A stretch of DNA of 58,955 nt from Deltaproteobacteria bacterium (GTDB taxonomy: Bacteria; Myxococcota_A; Polyangia; Polyangiales; Polyangiaceae): NCBI GenBank assembly GCA_003235365.1, contig QJWJ01000201.1, forward strand, positions 1 through 58,955. Reading direction: 5' to 3'. Under the pieces are notes generated by a model, which was given only the letters and a program-made list of their open reading frames with translations, had not been told where the DNA came from and did no database searches. The position numbers and the translations under genes were made by a program. This document shows positions 1-7,272 of the stretch, in pieces (position 1 is the first letter of the stretch; each line of letters starts with the position of its first letter).

Positions 1-512
1 ATCTCCATGGTCTTCTGCACGGCTTTGATCAAGTCACCGACCAGGTGGGGGCGATTGAGCGGCCCCAGCCGCTCGAGCTCGGTGAGCAGGATGTAGAAGA
101 CCGTTTCGCTGTCGGTGTCACCGAGAATGAACCGACGCAGGCGAGGGGGGATGTGCTCGCGCAACGCCTGCCGCGTCTCGGAGAAGTTCGGAATGTCGCC
201 GTTGTGGGCAAAAACCCAACGCCCGTACTGAAACGGATGACAGTTGAGCACGCTCTTGTTGCCCTGGGTCGCCTTGCGCACGTGAGCGAGCACCGTTTCG
301 CTCGACACCACACCGCTCAGGCGGTGAAAGAGCTGATCACCGAGGGCGTGCTGCGGACTGCGCATCAGCTGCGGGCAGTCATCGACGTAGTAGGCCACAC
401 CCCAGCCATCGGGGTGATTGTTGCTCTGCTCTCCGAGGGCGTTCTCGGCTGCCAAGAGCGACGAGTGAACTTGACTGGCAATGACGCTGCGAAATCCGAA
501 CAGGCGGCACAT
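1..512 (-). CDS. Class II glutamine amidotransferase (EgtC/YafJ-like), 3' end cut by window
   Basis: The reverse strand reads MCRLFGFRS from an ATG at 512. This puts a Cys at residue 2, which becomes the N-terminal nucleophile of class II glutamine amidotransferases after Met removal. Further family hallmarks follow: NNHPDGWGVAYY near residue 31, HVRKATQG (the Arg/Gly glutamine-binding area) and FAHNGDI near residue 102. These proteins hydrolyse glutamine to ammonia and glutamate; the YafJ/EgtC-like branch is stand-alone or acts as an amidohydrolase. About 170 residues are visible, and the C-terminus lies beyond the left edge, so the acceptor specificity cannot be read. The long antisense reading frame over it has no family features. 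The family call is firm and the substrate is open. Confidence 0.88.
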   Translation of the reverse strand, partial: MCRLFGFRSVIASQVHSSLLAAENALGEQSNNHPDGWGVAYYVDDCPQLMRSPQHALGDQLFHRLSGVVSSETVLAHVRKATQGNKSVLNCHPFQYGRWVFAHNGDIPNFSETRQALREHIPPRLRRFILGDTDSETVFYILLTELERLGPLNRPHLVGDLIKAVQKTME

Positions 513-803
513 GTAGTCGTGCAGTTTGCCACAAAGGCACCGCAGGCCTGGGCTCAGATCGGAAAAACTCCGGCGCAAACGCCACCTGGACGTCGGGCGA
601 TGTCGGAAATCGCGACGTTCCTGACCAAAACCGCCACGACCTGCGGCATCAGGAACGATGCTCGACCCACGCCAGAAACGCCTTGGGCATCGCGCTTTGC
701 TCGGTTTTTCGCCGTTTGGTTCGGAAAACGGCGACGATGGCCCCGAAACGGCGCTCGTGGCAGGGTTCGGTAACCCGCGCGCCAATCGCGACGTACCCCA
801 ACC

Positions 804-1520
804 ATGACCGAAGACACCGACATCGACCGGCTCCTCGCGCGTCGGATGGCACGCCGCAAGTTCGTCACCCAAGCCGCCGCGGGTTCGACGATCGCCGTGC
901 TCGGCGGCCTGTACTACTTCTCCGACTCGCTGACGCGTGAAGCGCGCGCGCAGACTCGCAGCGACGGCCGTCCGCGCCTGCCGCCGGGTCAGCGCGTGCT
1001 GAGCGCACTGCGCCCGATGGGGGGCCGCCCGGGCAATCCCAAAACCAGCGAATTTCGACTCGAGGTTCACGGCGAAGTGGAAAAGCCATTCGTGCTGGAC
1101 TTCGCGCAGTTGCTGAAGTTGCCGCAAGTCACGGCCCACGTCGACGTGCATTGTGTCACGGGCTGGTCGCTGATCGGCGCGCAGTGGAAGGGCGTGCGCG
1201 TCTCGGAGTTAGCGCGCATGGCCGGCCTGAAGAAGAGCGCCCGTCACGTGATCTTCGAAGCGGCCCATGGCTACACCGCCAACATCCGTCGCCGCGAAGC
1301 CCTCAAAGACAACGTGATGGTCGTGTATGAACACGAGGGCAAACGGCTCGGCGCAGCCCACGGAGCGCCGGTCCGTTCACTCGTGCCCGATCTGTACTTC
1401 TGGAAGAGCGCCAAGTGGCTCACCGGCATTCGCTTCGTCGAGCACGACGAGCCGGGCTACTGGGAGACGCGCGGTTATCACAACCACGCCGATCCCTGGA
1501 AAGAGGAGCGCTACAGCTGA
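804..1520 (+). CDS. Tat-exported sulfite-oxidase-fold molybdopterin enzyme (MsrP/YedY-like)
   Basis: The product is 238 aa. The N-terminus has a twin-arginine-type signal (MARRKFVTQ at about residues 15-23) followed by a hydrophobic stretch GSTIAVLGGLYYF, so export in folded form is expected. The mature part matches the oxidoreductase molybdopterin-binding fold. VDVHCVTGWSLIGAQWKGV (about residues 113-131) holds the Cys that binds molybdenum in this family, and AAHGYTANI and HGAPVRSLVPDLYFWKSAKW are further conserved segments. Periplasmic MsrP reduces oxidised methionine; relatives oxidise or reduce other substrates. Its stop overlaps the start of the next gene (TGATG), so it is coupled to a PepSY-type membrane protein that is a plausible electron donor. 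The enzyme class is secure and the substrate is inferred. Confidence 0.88.
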   Translation: MTEDTDIDRLLARRMARRKFVTQAAAGSTIAVLGGLYYFSDSLTREARAQTRSDGRPRLPPGQRVLSALRPMGGRPGNPKTSEFRLEVHGEVEKPFVLDFAQLLKLPQVTAHVDVHCVTGWSLIGAQWKGVRVSELARMAGLKKSARHVIFEAAHGYTANIRRREALKDNVMVVYEHEGKRLGAAHGAPVRSLVPDLYFWKSAKWLTGIRFVEHDEPGYWETRGYHNHADPWKEERYS

Positions 1521-2143
1521 TGGTGGAGCCGTCTGCGGCGGAGCCCCAAAAGCCGGCTCGGCCCGCGGCGAGGCGCGCTCGCCGCTTCAAGATCCGCCCT
1601 TGGCTGCGCGCCCTGCACCGCGACGTCGGCTACCTCGCCGTGGGCTTGACCGTGGTCTATGCCCTGAGTGGCCTGGCCGTGAACCACATCTCCGACTGGG
1701 ATCCGAACTTCACCCAAATCGACGTCGAGCACCAAGTGCAACTGCCCGCCGACACGGACGACGACGACGCGGTTTCCCAGGCGGTGCTCGAACGGGTCGC
1801 GCCGGGCGTCGCGCCCGCCGACGTCTATCGCCCCACCGACGACGAACTGGAGATCAGCCTGCCTGACCAGCGCACGCTCTACGTCGATCTAAAGTCGGGG
1901 CACGTTCGAGAAGAGGGCCAACAGCCGCGCTTCGTCCTGCGCGCCATCAACTGGCTGCACCTCAATCGCGGCAAGAAGGCCTGGACGTACGTCGCCGACG
2001 GCTACGCCGTCTTCCTGCTGTTCCTGGCGGGCTCAGGCCTGTTCATGCTTCCCGGCCGCAAGGGCCTGATGGGGAGGGGAGCGATTCTCGCGGCGCTCGG
2101 CGCCCTGGTCCCAATCATCTACGTCACCCTCGCCGGCCCCTGA
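1520..2143 (+). CDS. PepSY-associated membrane protein, likely electron-transfer partner
   Basis: The product is 207 aa from an ATG that overlaps the upstream stop (TGATG). I chose this start over a longer in-frame extension because it is the coupled one. A basic N-terminus leads to LHRDVGYLAVGLTVVYALSG, the signature of PepSY-associated transmembrane proteins. A soluble loop follows (about residues 60-140, acidic DTDDDDAV, containing a YVDLKSGHV strand) and then two more membrane segments (YAVFLLFLAGSGLFML and the C-terminal GALVPIIYVTLAG). Histidines near the membrane faces (LHRD, VNHI, WLHLNRG) could bind haem. Coupling to the molybdoenzyme suggests a membrane electron conduit analogous to MsrQ, although it is not an MsrQ homologue by motif. 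The role is inference. Confidence 0.8.
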   Translation: MVEPSAAEPQKPARPAARRARRFKIRPWLRALHRDVGYLAVGLTVVYALSGLAVNHISDWDPNFTQIDVEHQVQLPADTDDDDAVSQAVLERVAPGVAPADVYRPTDDELEISLPDQRTLYVDLKSGHVREEGQQPRFVLRAINWLHLNRGKKAWTYVADGYAVFLLFLAGSGLFMLPGRKGLMGRGAILAALGALVPIIYVTLAGP

Positions 2144-2182
2144 AATGGGCGAGGATCGGCCGGCCGGGGCTCACCAAAACCG

Positions 2183-2208
2183 TTGCGAAATGTTGGCGAA
2201 GGGATAAT
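2183..2208 (+). promoter_or_regulatory. Predicted promoter of tRNA-Gly
   Basis: A near-consensus -10 hexamer GATAAT lies at 2203-2208, 13 bases before the tRNA 5' end. A possible -35 TTGCGA lies at 2183-2188, but the 14-base spacing is short. The AT content is unusual for this genome. The -10 is convincing and the -35 is weak. Confidence 0.5.
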
Positions 2209-2221
2209 GTCTGCCTCCCGC

Positions 2222-2294
2222 GCGGGAGTAGCTCAGTTGGTAGAGCACAAGCTTCCCAAGCTTGGGGTCGCGGGTTCGAATCCCGTCTCCCGCT
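2222..2294 (+). tRNA. tRNA-Gly (anticodon CCC)
   Basis: A full cloverleaf can be drawn. The acceptor GCGGGAG pairs with CTCCCGC. The D-arm GCTC/GAGC encloses AGTTGGTA. The anticodon stem CAAGC/GCTTG encloses the loop TTCCCAA with CCC at positions 34-36. The T-arm has GCGGG TTCGAAT CCCGT, and the discriminator base is T. No CCA is encoded. It has its own promoter and terminator, so it is a single-gene transcription unit. Confidence 0.97.
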
Positions 2295-2327
2295 CAGAAG
2301 AAAGCGCGGCAAAAAGCGCTGAAAGGT

Positions 2328-2352
2328 CGCCACCTCCTCGGGTGGCGTTTTT
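2328..2352 (+). terminator. Rho-independent terminator after tRNA-Gly
   Basis: The stem CGCCACC (2328-2334) pairs with GGTGGCG (2341-2347) around a six-base loop and is followed by five T (2348-2352). It lies 34 bases after the tRNA and ends that transcript. Confidence 0.85.
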
Positions 2353-2792
2353 CATTTCGACATGAACGACCTGCTGGAGCCGCGGACGCAGAGAGTTAAC
2401 GGCGCCCGTCCGTTCGAGCTCGATGTCGCGACCACCGTGAGTGCGAGTTCCGAATCGCGGGTGGGTTGGGTTTCTGCTACTTTCTGTCCCGGTACCATTG
2501 GCTTCTCCCTTTGGTTCCTGCGACCTGGCGGATCCAACCCCGCCGGGTCGCGCTTTTTTGTGGGGCAAGCCCGGCGCGAGCCAGTCGGCCGTCCCCCGAC
2601 GTTTGGGGGAGGGACGCCAGACCCGCGCCAGACCGAGGCCACACCAAGCGCCAATCGCAGTGTTTCACTGGTGGGTCCGCCCCGCGACGGAGCGCATGGC
2701 CAAGCCGGAAATGGTACGGGCCCCCAGGCGGGTCGGCACGACGGAGACGCCGCCCGGTTGTGACGACGACAAATCCTGCGTACGATGAGTCC
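2353..2792. other. 440-base intergenic stretch with an orphan terminator; possible small RNA
   Basis: No convincing gene lies here. The one short frame that opens at 2362 runs through a terminator hairpin and has no protein-like features. The strong terminator at 2520-2559 is oriented rightward, but the previous transcript already ends at 2352, so something starting between about 2360 and 2480 should end there. An imperfect hairpin arm pair, GGTACCA with TGGTTCC, lies just before it (about 2491-2518). A 100-170 nt non-coding RNA is a reasonable hypothesis, but no known RNA family is recognisable and no clear promoter was found. The part after 2560 is presumably the leader of the lipoprotein gene. 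Confidence 0.4.
2520..2559 (+). terminator. Strong rho-independent terminator without an obvious upstream gene
   Basis: GCGACC (2520-2525) pairs with GGTCGC (2546-2551), and GGCGG (2527-2531) pairs with CCGCC (2540-2544). The T and G left unpaired in the stem face each other, the loop is eight bases, and six T follow after GC. The T-run is only on the right side, so it terminates rightward transcripts. Confidence 0.8.
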
Positions 2793-3878
2793 GTGCGTGG
2801 ATGGTCGTGGTGGAGTGGGCTCCTGGCGCTGCTCGTGGTCCCGTCGTTGAGTTGTCAAAGACCGCCACCGCGCGCGTCGGCACCTCAGTCGCCGCCAACC
2901 CTGCGCCAGGTTTGTGAGCGCGCCGGCTGGCACGCCTGCCGGCAGCTGACCGACGGGGTGCGTCGCTACCTGCAGGGCGACTATCGCGGCGCGGACTTGC
3001 GCTTCAGCGCCGTGGCCCAGGTGAACGATGCGCGCGCGCTGGCGGGCGCGGCCGAAGCGATTCGCCTCATCGCCCGATCCCCCGACGCAGCCCACGTCGC
3101 CGAATCCCTGGACGCCGCCGCACGGCGTTTGATCCTGTTTGCGGCCACACCGTTGCCACCACCGGAAGAGGTCGTCGCACCACCAACGCCGCGTCACCGT
3201 TCGGCCGCGACCATCGTGCGCACGGCACGCGACGTCGATTACGCGGCCAACCGCACGTTGGCCGCCCCGGTGGACCCGACGCGCCTGCTGACCCAGACCG
3301 CCGACGTCACGCCCAGCCCCGAATCCGTCCCATGCCTGGCGGTGGGGCGCCCGGCGCACTGCACGCCATTGCTCGAAGGCCCGTTGCTCGTGACCGACGT
3401 CGTGGCGAGCCCCGGCTGCACCCACACTGGTGCCATCGGCAGCCTCGCAGCCGATCCGCGACCGCCCATGCCGCCAGCGCTCGACACGATCGCCATCGAC
3501 GGCTCCGACGTCAGCGGACCCAACGCGACATCCCAGACGCCAGCCACACCTGCAGCACCGTCGAACGCCGTACCCGAACTGCGCTGGGTGATCACGCCGC
3601 CGACGACGGGTCTGACCGGCGCGGCGTTCTTCGTTTCGGCTCGCGAGCGCCTCGTCACCGTCCATTTCGATGCACCGCCCCAGGCGCACGAGGACGACCC
3701 CGGGCCGCGCGGCGCCAAGGCGAAGAAGAACCCCCGAGCCAACAAGGCCCGCGGGCACGCCGAACCCGCGCCGCCGCCGCTTTGCCAGCTGACCTGGGCC
3801 GGTTTTCGGCCCCGCGCGCTGCCGTCGCAGTCGTTCCCGGACTCCACGCGGCCACCGATCGAAAACCCGTACCGCTGA
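2793..3878 (+). CDS. Predicted lipoprotein of unknown function
   Basis: The product is 361 aa from a GTG at 2793. The reading frame is open further upstream, but this start gives a clean lipoprotein signal (VRGWSW, then a hydrophobic stretch and PSLSC as lipobox). Residues about 40-110 look helical and TPR-like (LTDGVRRYLQGDYRGADLRF followed by an Ala-rich AEAIRLIARSPD helix). The middle is Pro/Thr/Ala-rich and probably disordered. The C-terminal third (about residues 260-361) contains strand-like segments and a basic KAKKNPRANKARGHAEP insert. I do not recognise a family. A large opposite-strand frame covers the same bases but has no domain or signal features, and the lipobox decides for this strand. 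The lipoprotein nature is likely and the function unknown. Confidence 0.65.
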   Translation: MRGWSWWSGLLALLVVPSLSCQRPPPRASAPQSPPTLRQVCERAGWHACRQLTDGVRRYLQGDYRGADLRFSAVAQVNDARALAGAAEAIRLIARSPDAAHVAESLDAAARRLILFAATPLPPPEEVVAPPTPRHRSAATIVRTARDVDYAANRTLAAPVDPTRLLTQTADVTPSPESVPCLAVGRPAHCTPLLEGPLLVTDVVASPGCTHTGAIGSLAADPRPPMPPALDTIAIDGSDVSGPNATSQTPATPAAPSNAVPELRWVITPPTTGLTGAAFFVSARERLVTVHFDAPPQAHEDDPGPRGAKAKKNPRANKARGHAEPAPPPLCQLTWAGFRPRALPSQSFPDSTRPPIENPYR

Positions 3879-4272
3879 CGAAGCGTGTGCGTCGACTCGG
3901 GCCACGAGTCAAAAGCGCGGAGCACCGGGAACGCGTCGGCGCCGAAGGTCGTCGGTGCCGTGACTTCGTCGGTGCCGTCGGACGAGTGCCGGTGCGTGGC
4001 GTCCAGCTTTCGGCGTCCGAGATCGACCTGGGCCTTGGCGACGTTCGAGCGTGTCGCCGCACGACGCCGCGCCGTCGATGAAGCACGAGGAACAACACGT
4101 CGCTGCGTACTGCCCGCATGAAGCACGCGCAGCGACACGAGTCGATGGCACTCGAGGCGTGCGGCATCGGACCATTCAAGGCGTCTCGAACGACGCGCCA
4201 GCGCACCGCGTGATGGGACGACTGATGACGAACCGGGCCGTAACCCCTCAAAATCCCTCACGCGTTAGTTAA

Positions 4273-4288
4273 CATAATCTATCTTATG
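4273..4288. promoter_or_regulatory. AT-rich palindrome, operator-like
   Basis: CATAA-TCTATC-TTATG is an inverted repeat inside the most AT-rich patch of the neighbourhood (about 4266-4290). No gene start lies just beside it on either strand, so its partner is unknown. Confidence 0.3.
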
Positions 4289-4378
4289 CGAACTTGTGAC
4301 ACCACGGGGGGATGGCTCTGTGCAGCGTCCCCCGAGGTTGGCCGGAGCGATGGAACGAGGTTGCCATCGCAGCGACGA

Positions 4379-4424
4379 GTCCCAGCGACAGCACGTCCCA
4401 GCGCGACAGTCCCAGCGACAGCAC
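4379..4424. repeat. Three tandem units of GTCCCAGCG(CG)ACAGCAC type
   Basis: The units are GTCCCAGCGACAGCAC (4379-4394), GTCCCAGCGCGACA (4395-4408) and GTCCCAGCGACAGCAC again (4409-4424). Units one and three are identical. Related GCGACGA fragments flank the array. This is a micro-array, not a CRISPR, because there are no unique spacers. Confidence 0.75.
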
Positions 4425-4842
4425 GGCGACGAAGGATTGGGTTGTGCTGAACGGCAAACGCCGCTGATGCACAGCCCATCTGGCGGTCGCGCGCCGTGGC
4501 GTTGGCGGCGGGTCTCACACGTCGTCATATGGCGACGCGGACCGGCGCGAGTGACCAGGAATGGACCGAGACGCACACGACCCCGAGCGCACGACTTTTT
4601 GGACGGCGTGATGCCGGACTCGGCGAGCCGACGCGCTTCCGATTGGACCTTGGACGTGCCGGCCGAGCACCGATACGCGGACTTACATAAGTAGTCGGGG
4701 AGCGCTGTGGTTGTCGCGGCTGGATGTGGGATGGCCGCATGTCGAACTTCGAGCGACGCGCCGAGCCTCTTCGCGGCCTCTTTTCGGCTCTATTGCGCCA
4801 AATCCAAGCAAACGAGGGCTCGAGCGAGCCGCAGGCGAGCGC

Positions 4843-6105
4843 TCAGAGGCGCGTTTTGGGCTGGCCCGGGAGTGGCACGGTGAAAGCCAGGAAGTCCCCG
4901 GAATCACTGAGGATGAAGGCGCGCTGCCCTTCGGTGACCGGGGGCATCGAGAAGCCGGCCTGGGTGTGAACGCCATCGATGACCCGGCCTCCCAGCGGTG
5001 ACAACAGGAACAAGCCGTGTTGCGTGGTGCTGATCAACATCGCGCCGGAGATGAACGCCGGGGCACTGGTACCACCGTCGGGCAAATCGCGGCGCCACAG
5101 TTCGGCGCCGGTCTTGGCGTCGAGACCCCACAGCCCGGTCGTGCCTGTGCTCGCAATCACGATGTCGTGCTGCTCGTACATGCGACCGTCCGCACCTTGA
5201 TGCGCCGGCTGGTGCCAGTAACTGACGTCAGTGACGCTCAGCACGGCCGTGTTGGACCAGATCTGGTTGCCGTTCTCGGCTTGCAACGCCATCACACCGC
5301 CGGCGTAGCTGCCGACGATGATGGCGTCCATGCCGTCGATGCTGGCGGCAACCGGCGTCGTATCGACGTCGAGGTACGCCGGGACTTCGCCCAGAGCCTG
5401 CTCGGCTTCGGCGGACAGATCGACCGGGTCCCACGCCTCGCGCCCCGTCGCCGCTTCGTAAGCCGTCACCGTGCCGTCACTGAAAGCGACGAACAGGTTG
5501 CCGTCGTGGAACAACAGCCCCGAGTGCCCCGCCACTTCCATGCCCAGCGCGGGCGTGCGGTGCTGACTCCACAGGCGTTTGCCGGTGCTGGCATCGACGG
5601 CGATCACCGTGTCGTTGGCGTTGACGAAGTACAGCTCGTCGCCGTCGAGGATCGGCTTGCGCGCCACTTCGGCGTTGCTCGAAAACCGCCACAACAGTTC
5701 GCCGTTCGACGCCTCGAGCTTGTACAGCGCGCCGTCGTTCGAGCCGAAGTACACGACGTCGTGTACCGCGTCGTACAGCGGCTCGCTCTGTACGGGCCCC
5801 ATCGTGTCGAAGCGCCACAGCATCTGCCCGTCTTCGGCGCGCAGGCAATACAAGCCACGGTCGCTCGAGCCGACGAACACCCGGTGGTGAACCACGTCGA
5901 CGGCGGGACGCCCCCGCTCGTACGGTTCGTCGTTGCGGCGCCCCAGCGCGACGAGCGGTTTGCGATACAAGAGCGACATCGCGTAGCTCGGGCGGTTGGC
6001 CCAGCCTTCGAGCTCCGGCAGCGCCGTGGTGCGGATCGGCTGGCAACCGCTGAAGGTCGCGACGACGGCCGCGCCGAAGGCCGCGAAATGGGGAAAATGT
6101 CTCAT
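4843..6105 (-). CDS. bamB: PQQ-type beta-propeller lipoprotein, BamB-like
   Basis: The product is 420 aa. The signal FAAFGAAVVATFSGC ends in a lipobox Cys at about residue 21. The mature part is a chain of PQQ/WD-like propeller blades. Recurrent motifs of the type G-x-L-x-x-L-x-A-x-x-G-x-x-x-W can be read, for example GLYCLRAEDGQMLWRFD, GALYKLEASNGELLWRFS, VIAVDASTGKRLWSQ and GLWGLDAKTGAELWRRDL. BamB is the outer-membrane lipoprotein scaffold of the beta-barrel assembly machine. The start ATG overlaps the stop of the YfgM-like gene (ATGA), the same yfgM-bamB order known from enterobacteria, which supports the call beyond the generic propeller fold. A second BamD-like lipoprotein lies about 5 kb away. 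PQQ-propeller proteins with other roles exist, so BamB is likely but not proven. Confidence 0.8.
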   Translation of the reverse strand: MRHFPHFAAFGAAVVATFSGCQPIRTTALPELEGWANRPSYAMSLLYRKPLVALGRRNDEPYERGRPAVDVVHHRVFVGSSDRGLYCLRAEDGQMLWRFDTMGPVQSEPLYDAVHDVVYFGSNDGALYKLEASNGELLWRFSSNAEVARKPILDGDELYFVNANDTVIAVDASTGKRLWSQHRTPALGMEVAGHSGLLFHDGNLFVAFSDGTVTAYEAATGREAWDPVDLSAEAEQALGEVPAYLDVDTTPVAASIDGMDAIIVGSYAGGVMALQAENGNQIWSNTAVLSVTDVSYWHQPAHQGADGRMYEQHDIVIASTGTTGLWGLDAKTGAELWRRDLPDGGTSAPAFISGAMLISTTQHGLFLLSPLGGRVIDGVHTQAGFSMPPVTEGQRAFILSDSGDFLAFTVPLPGQPKTRL

Positions 6106-7259
6106 TCGCCTTCGTTGGCCGCCTTCTCACCGGCCTTGTCGTCGGTGGTGGACGCAGGCACGTCCTTGGGCCCCTCGTCGCCCGCCGCGGCGCGTTCCTT
6201 CGCCTTCTTGGCGGCGGAGTTGATCTTCTCTTGGACGGGAGCCGTGAGCGCTCGCAGCTGTTCTTGCGTGATGGGGTTGGCGCCCGCAGTGGCCGGCTTG
6301 TCCCCTTCGAGCCCCAGTTCGTCGCTCAGCGCCTTGAGCCCCCCTTGCAGGTAACCCGACGGGATCCCGAACATGGGGGAAGCGGTGGGCGTGCCGATCT
6401 TTTCCTTCAGCTTCGTCAGCGCCTGCTTGGCTTCGTCGAGCTGCTTCAGATCGCGGTGCAAACGGGCCTGCTCGTACAATGCCAGCTCGACGAAGCCGGG
6501 AATGTCCGCGTTCTGCAGCTCCTGGTAGGCCTTGATCGCCGCCGCCTTGTCGCCCTTGGCTTGCTCGACGAGCGCGATGCCTTCCAGGGCGCGGCCGCGC
6601 AACTCGGGGTCGGAAGCCGTCAACTTGGCGCTCTTGACCTCTTCGTACGCCGCGCGCGCCTCGTCGAACTTGCCGGTGTCCAGCAGCATCCCCGCGAGCG
6701 CCAGCTGGGCGAACAGGCTCGTACCGCTGCCTTCGCGCATCTTGGCGGCTTTTTCGAAGCCCTCGATGGTCGCGGCCTGCTTGGCCGCGACGTCGGCGAA
6801 GATCGGCGTGGGGTCGATGATCTTCTGCTCGTTCAGCTTGCCCTGCTCCGCCGGATCGCCGATCTTGCCGCGCTCGGCGGCGACGGCCGCAGCCAGCACG
6901 TCCGAAGCCTCCGCGCGCGCGGCCGCGGCGCGCCAGGAGTAGATCCCCCACCCGGCCCAACCCGCCACGCCGACCAGTACAGCCACTTGCAGCGACGTCG
7001 AGTTGCGGCGCAACCACTTGCCGAGCGAGTCGGTCGATCGCACCAGCGCATCGTCGATGATTTCCTGCGCGTCGAGGCCGACGGCCTCGGCCTCTTGCCG
7101 CTCGCGCAAGCGCTGTTTGCGAGCCTGCGAGGCGGCGGCGCGACGGGCGCGGCGATTCTGAGGCTCTTCCGAACTGCCTTCGGTGCCTACGTCTTCTTGC
7201 CCCTCGGCGAGCTCGGCCTGGGGATCATCGTCGTTCTGGGTGCGTTCTTCGTCAGCCAC
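6102..7259 (-). CDS. YfgM-like membrane-anchored TPR protein
   Basis: The product is 385 aa from a GTG at 7259. Longer in-frame starts would run into the upstream sulfatase-fold gene, which ends at 7273. The acidic N-terminus has a basic cluster (RRARRAAASQARKQRLRERQ) before one membrane segment LQVAVLVGVAGWAGWGIYSW at about residue 100. After it come TPR-like helices (LFAQLALAGMLLDTGKFDEA, ALEGIALVEQAKGDKAAAIK, ALYEQARLHRDLKQLDEAKQ). This matches the YfgM architecture: cytoplasmic tail, one transmembrane helix, periplasmic TPR that links the Sec translocon to periplasmic chaperones. It is coupled to the BamB-like gene by ATGA. The C-terminal tail is Lys/Ala/Glu-rich and probably disordered. 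Confidence 0.72.
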   Translation of the reverse strand: MADEERTQNDDDPQAELAEGQEDVGTEGSSEEPQNRRARRAAASQARKQRLRERQEAEAVGLDAQEIIDDALVRSTDSLGKWLRRNSTSLQVAVLVGVAGWAGWGIYSWRAAAARAEASDVLAAAVAAERGKIGDPAEQGKLNEQKIIDPTPIFADVAAKQAATIEGFEKAAKMREGSGTSLFAQLALAGMLLDTGKFDEARAAYEEVKSAKLTASDPELRGRALEGIALVEQAKGDKAAAIKAYQELQNADIPGFVELALYEQARLHRDLKQLDEAKQALTKLKEKIGTPTASPMFGIPSGYLQGGLKALSDELGLEGDKPATAGANPITQEQLRALTAPVQEKINSAAKKAKERAAAGDEGPKDVPASTTDDKAGEKAANEGE

Positions 7260-7272
7260 GGGGCGCTCTATA

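Larger units (their letters stand above)
3879..4842. other. 964-base gene-poor region
   Basis: Several frames are open on both strands because of GC bias, but none shows a signal peptide, a domain or a ribosome binding site. It contains a 16/14/16-base tandem repeat (4379-4424) and an AT-rich palindrome (4273-4288). It lies between the 3' ends of a rightward and a leftward gene, so promoters for flanking genes are not expected. It could be a decayed gene or a non-coding transcript; nothing in the sequence decides. Confidence 0.45.

Noticed and set aside
45..773. Rightward 242-residue frame over the left edge
   Set aside because: It is antisense to the clear class II amidotransferase (MCRLFGFR start) and has no domain features.
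2362..2763. Rightward frame starting MNDLLEPRTQRVN
   Set aside because: It crosses a strong terminator hairpin at 2520-2559 and shows no family features.
2352..3905. Leftward 517-residue frame
   Set aside because: It covers the lipoprotein gene and two terminators and is Arg-rich without signal or domain; the opposite strand has a lipobox.
4379..4424. CRISPR-like repeats
   Set aside because: Units are contiguous, 14-16 bases and without unique spacers, so this is a tandem repeat.
5017..6354. Rightward 445-residue frame
   Set aside because: It is the antisense of the BamB-like propeller gene; the propeller repeats on the other strand are decisive.
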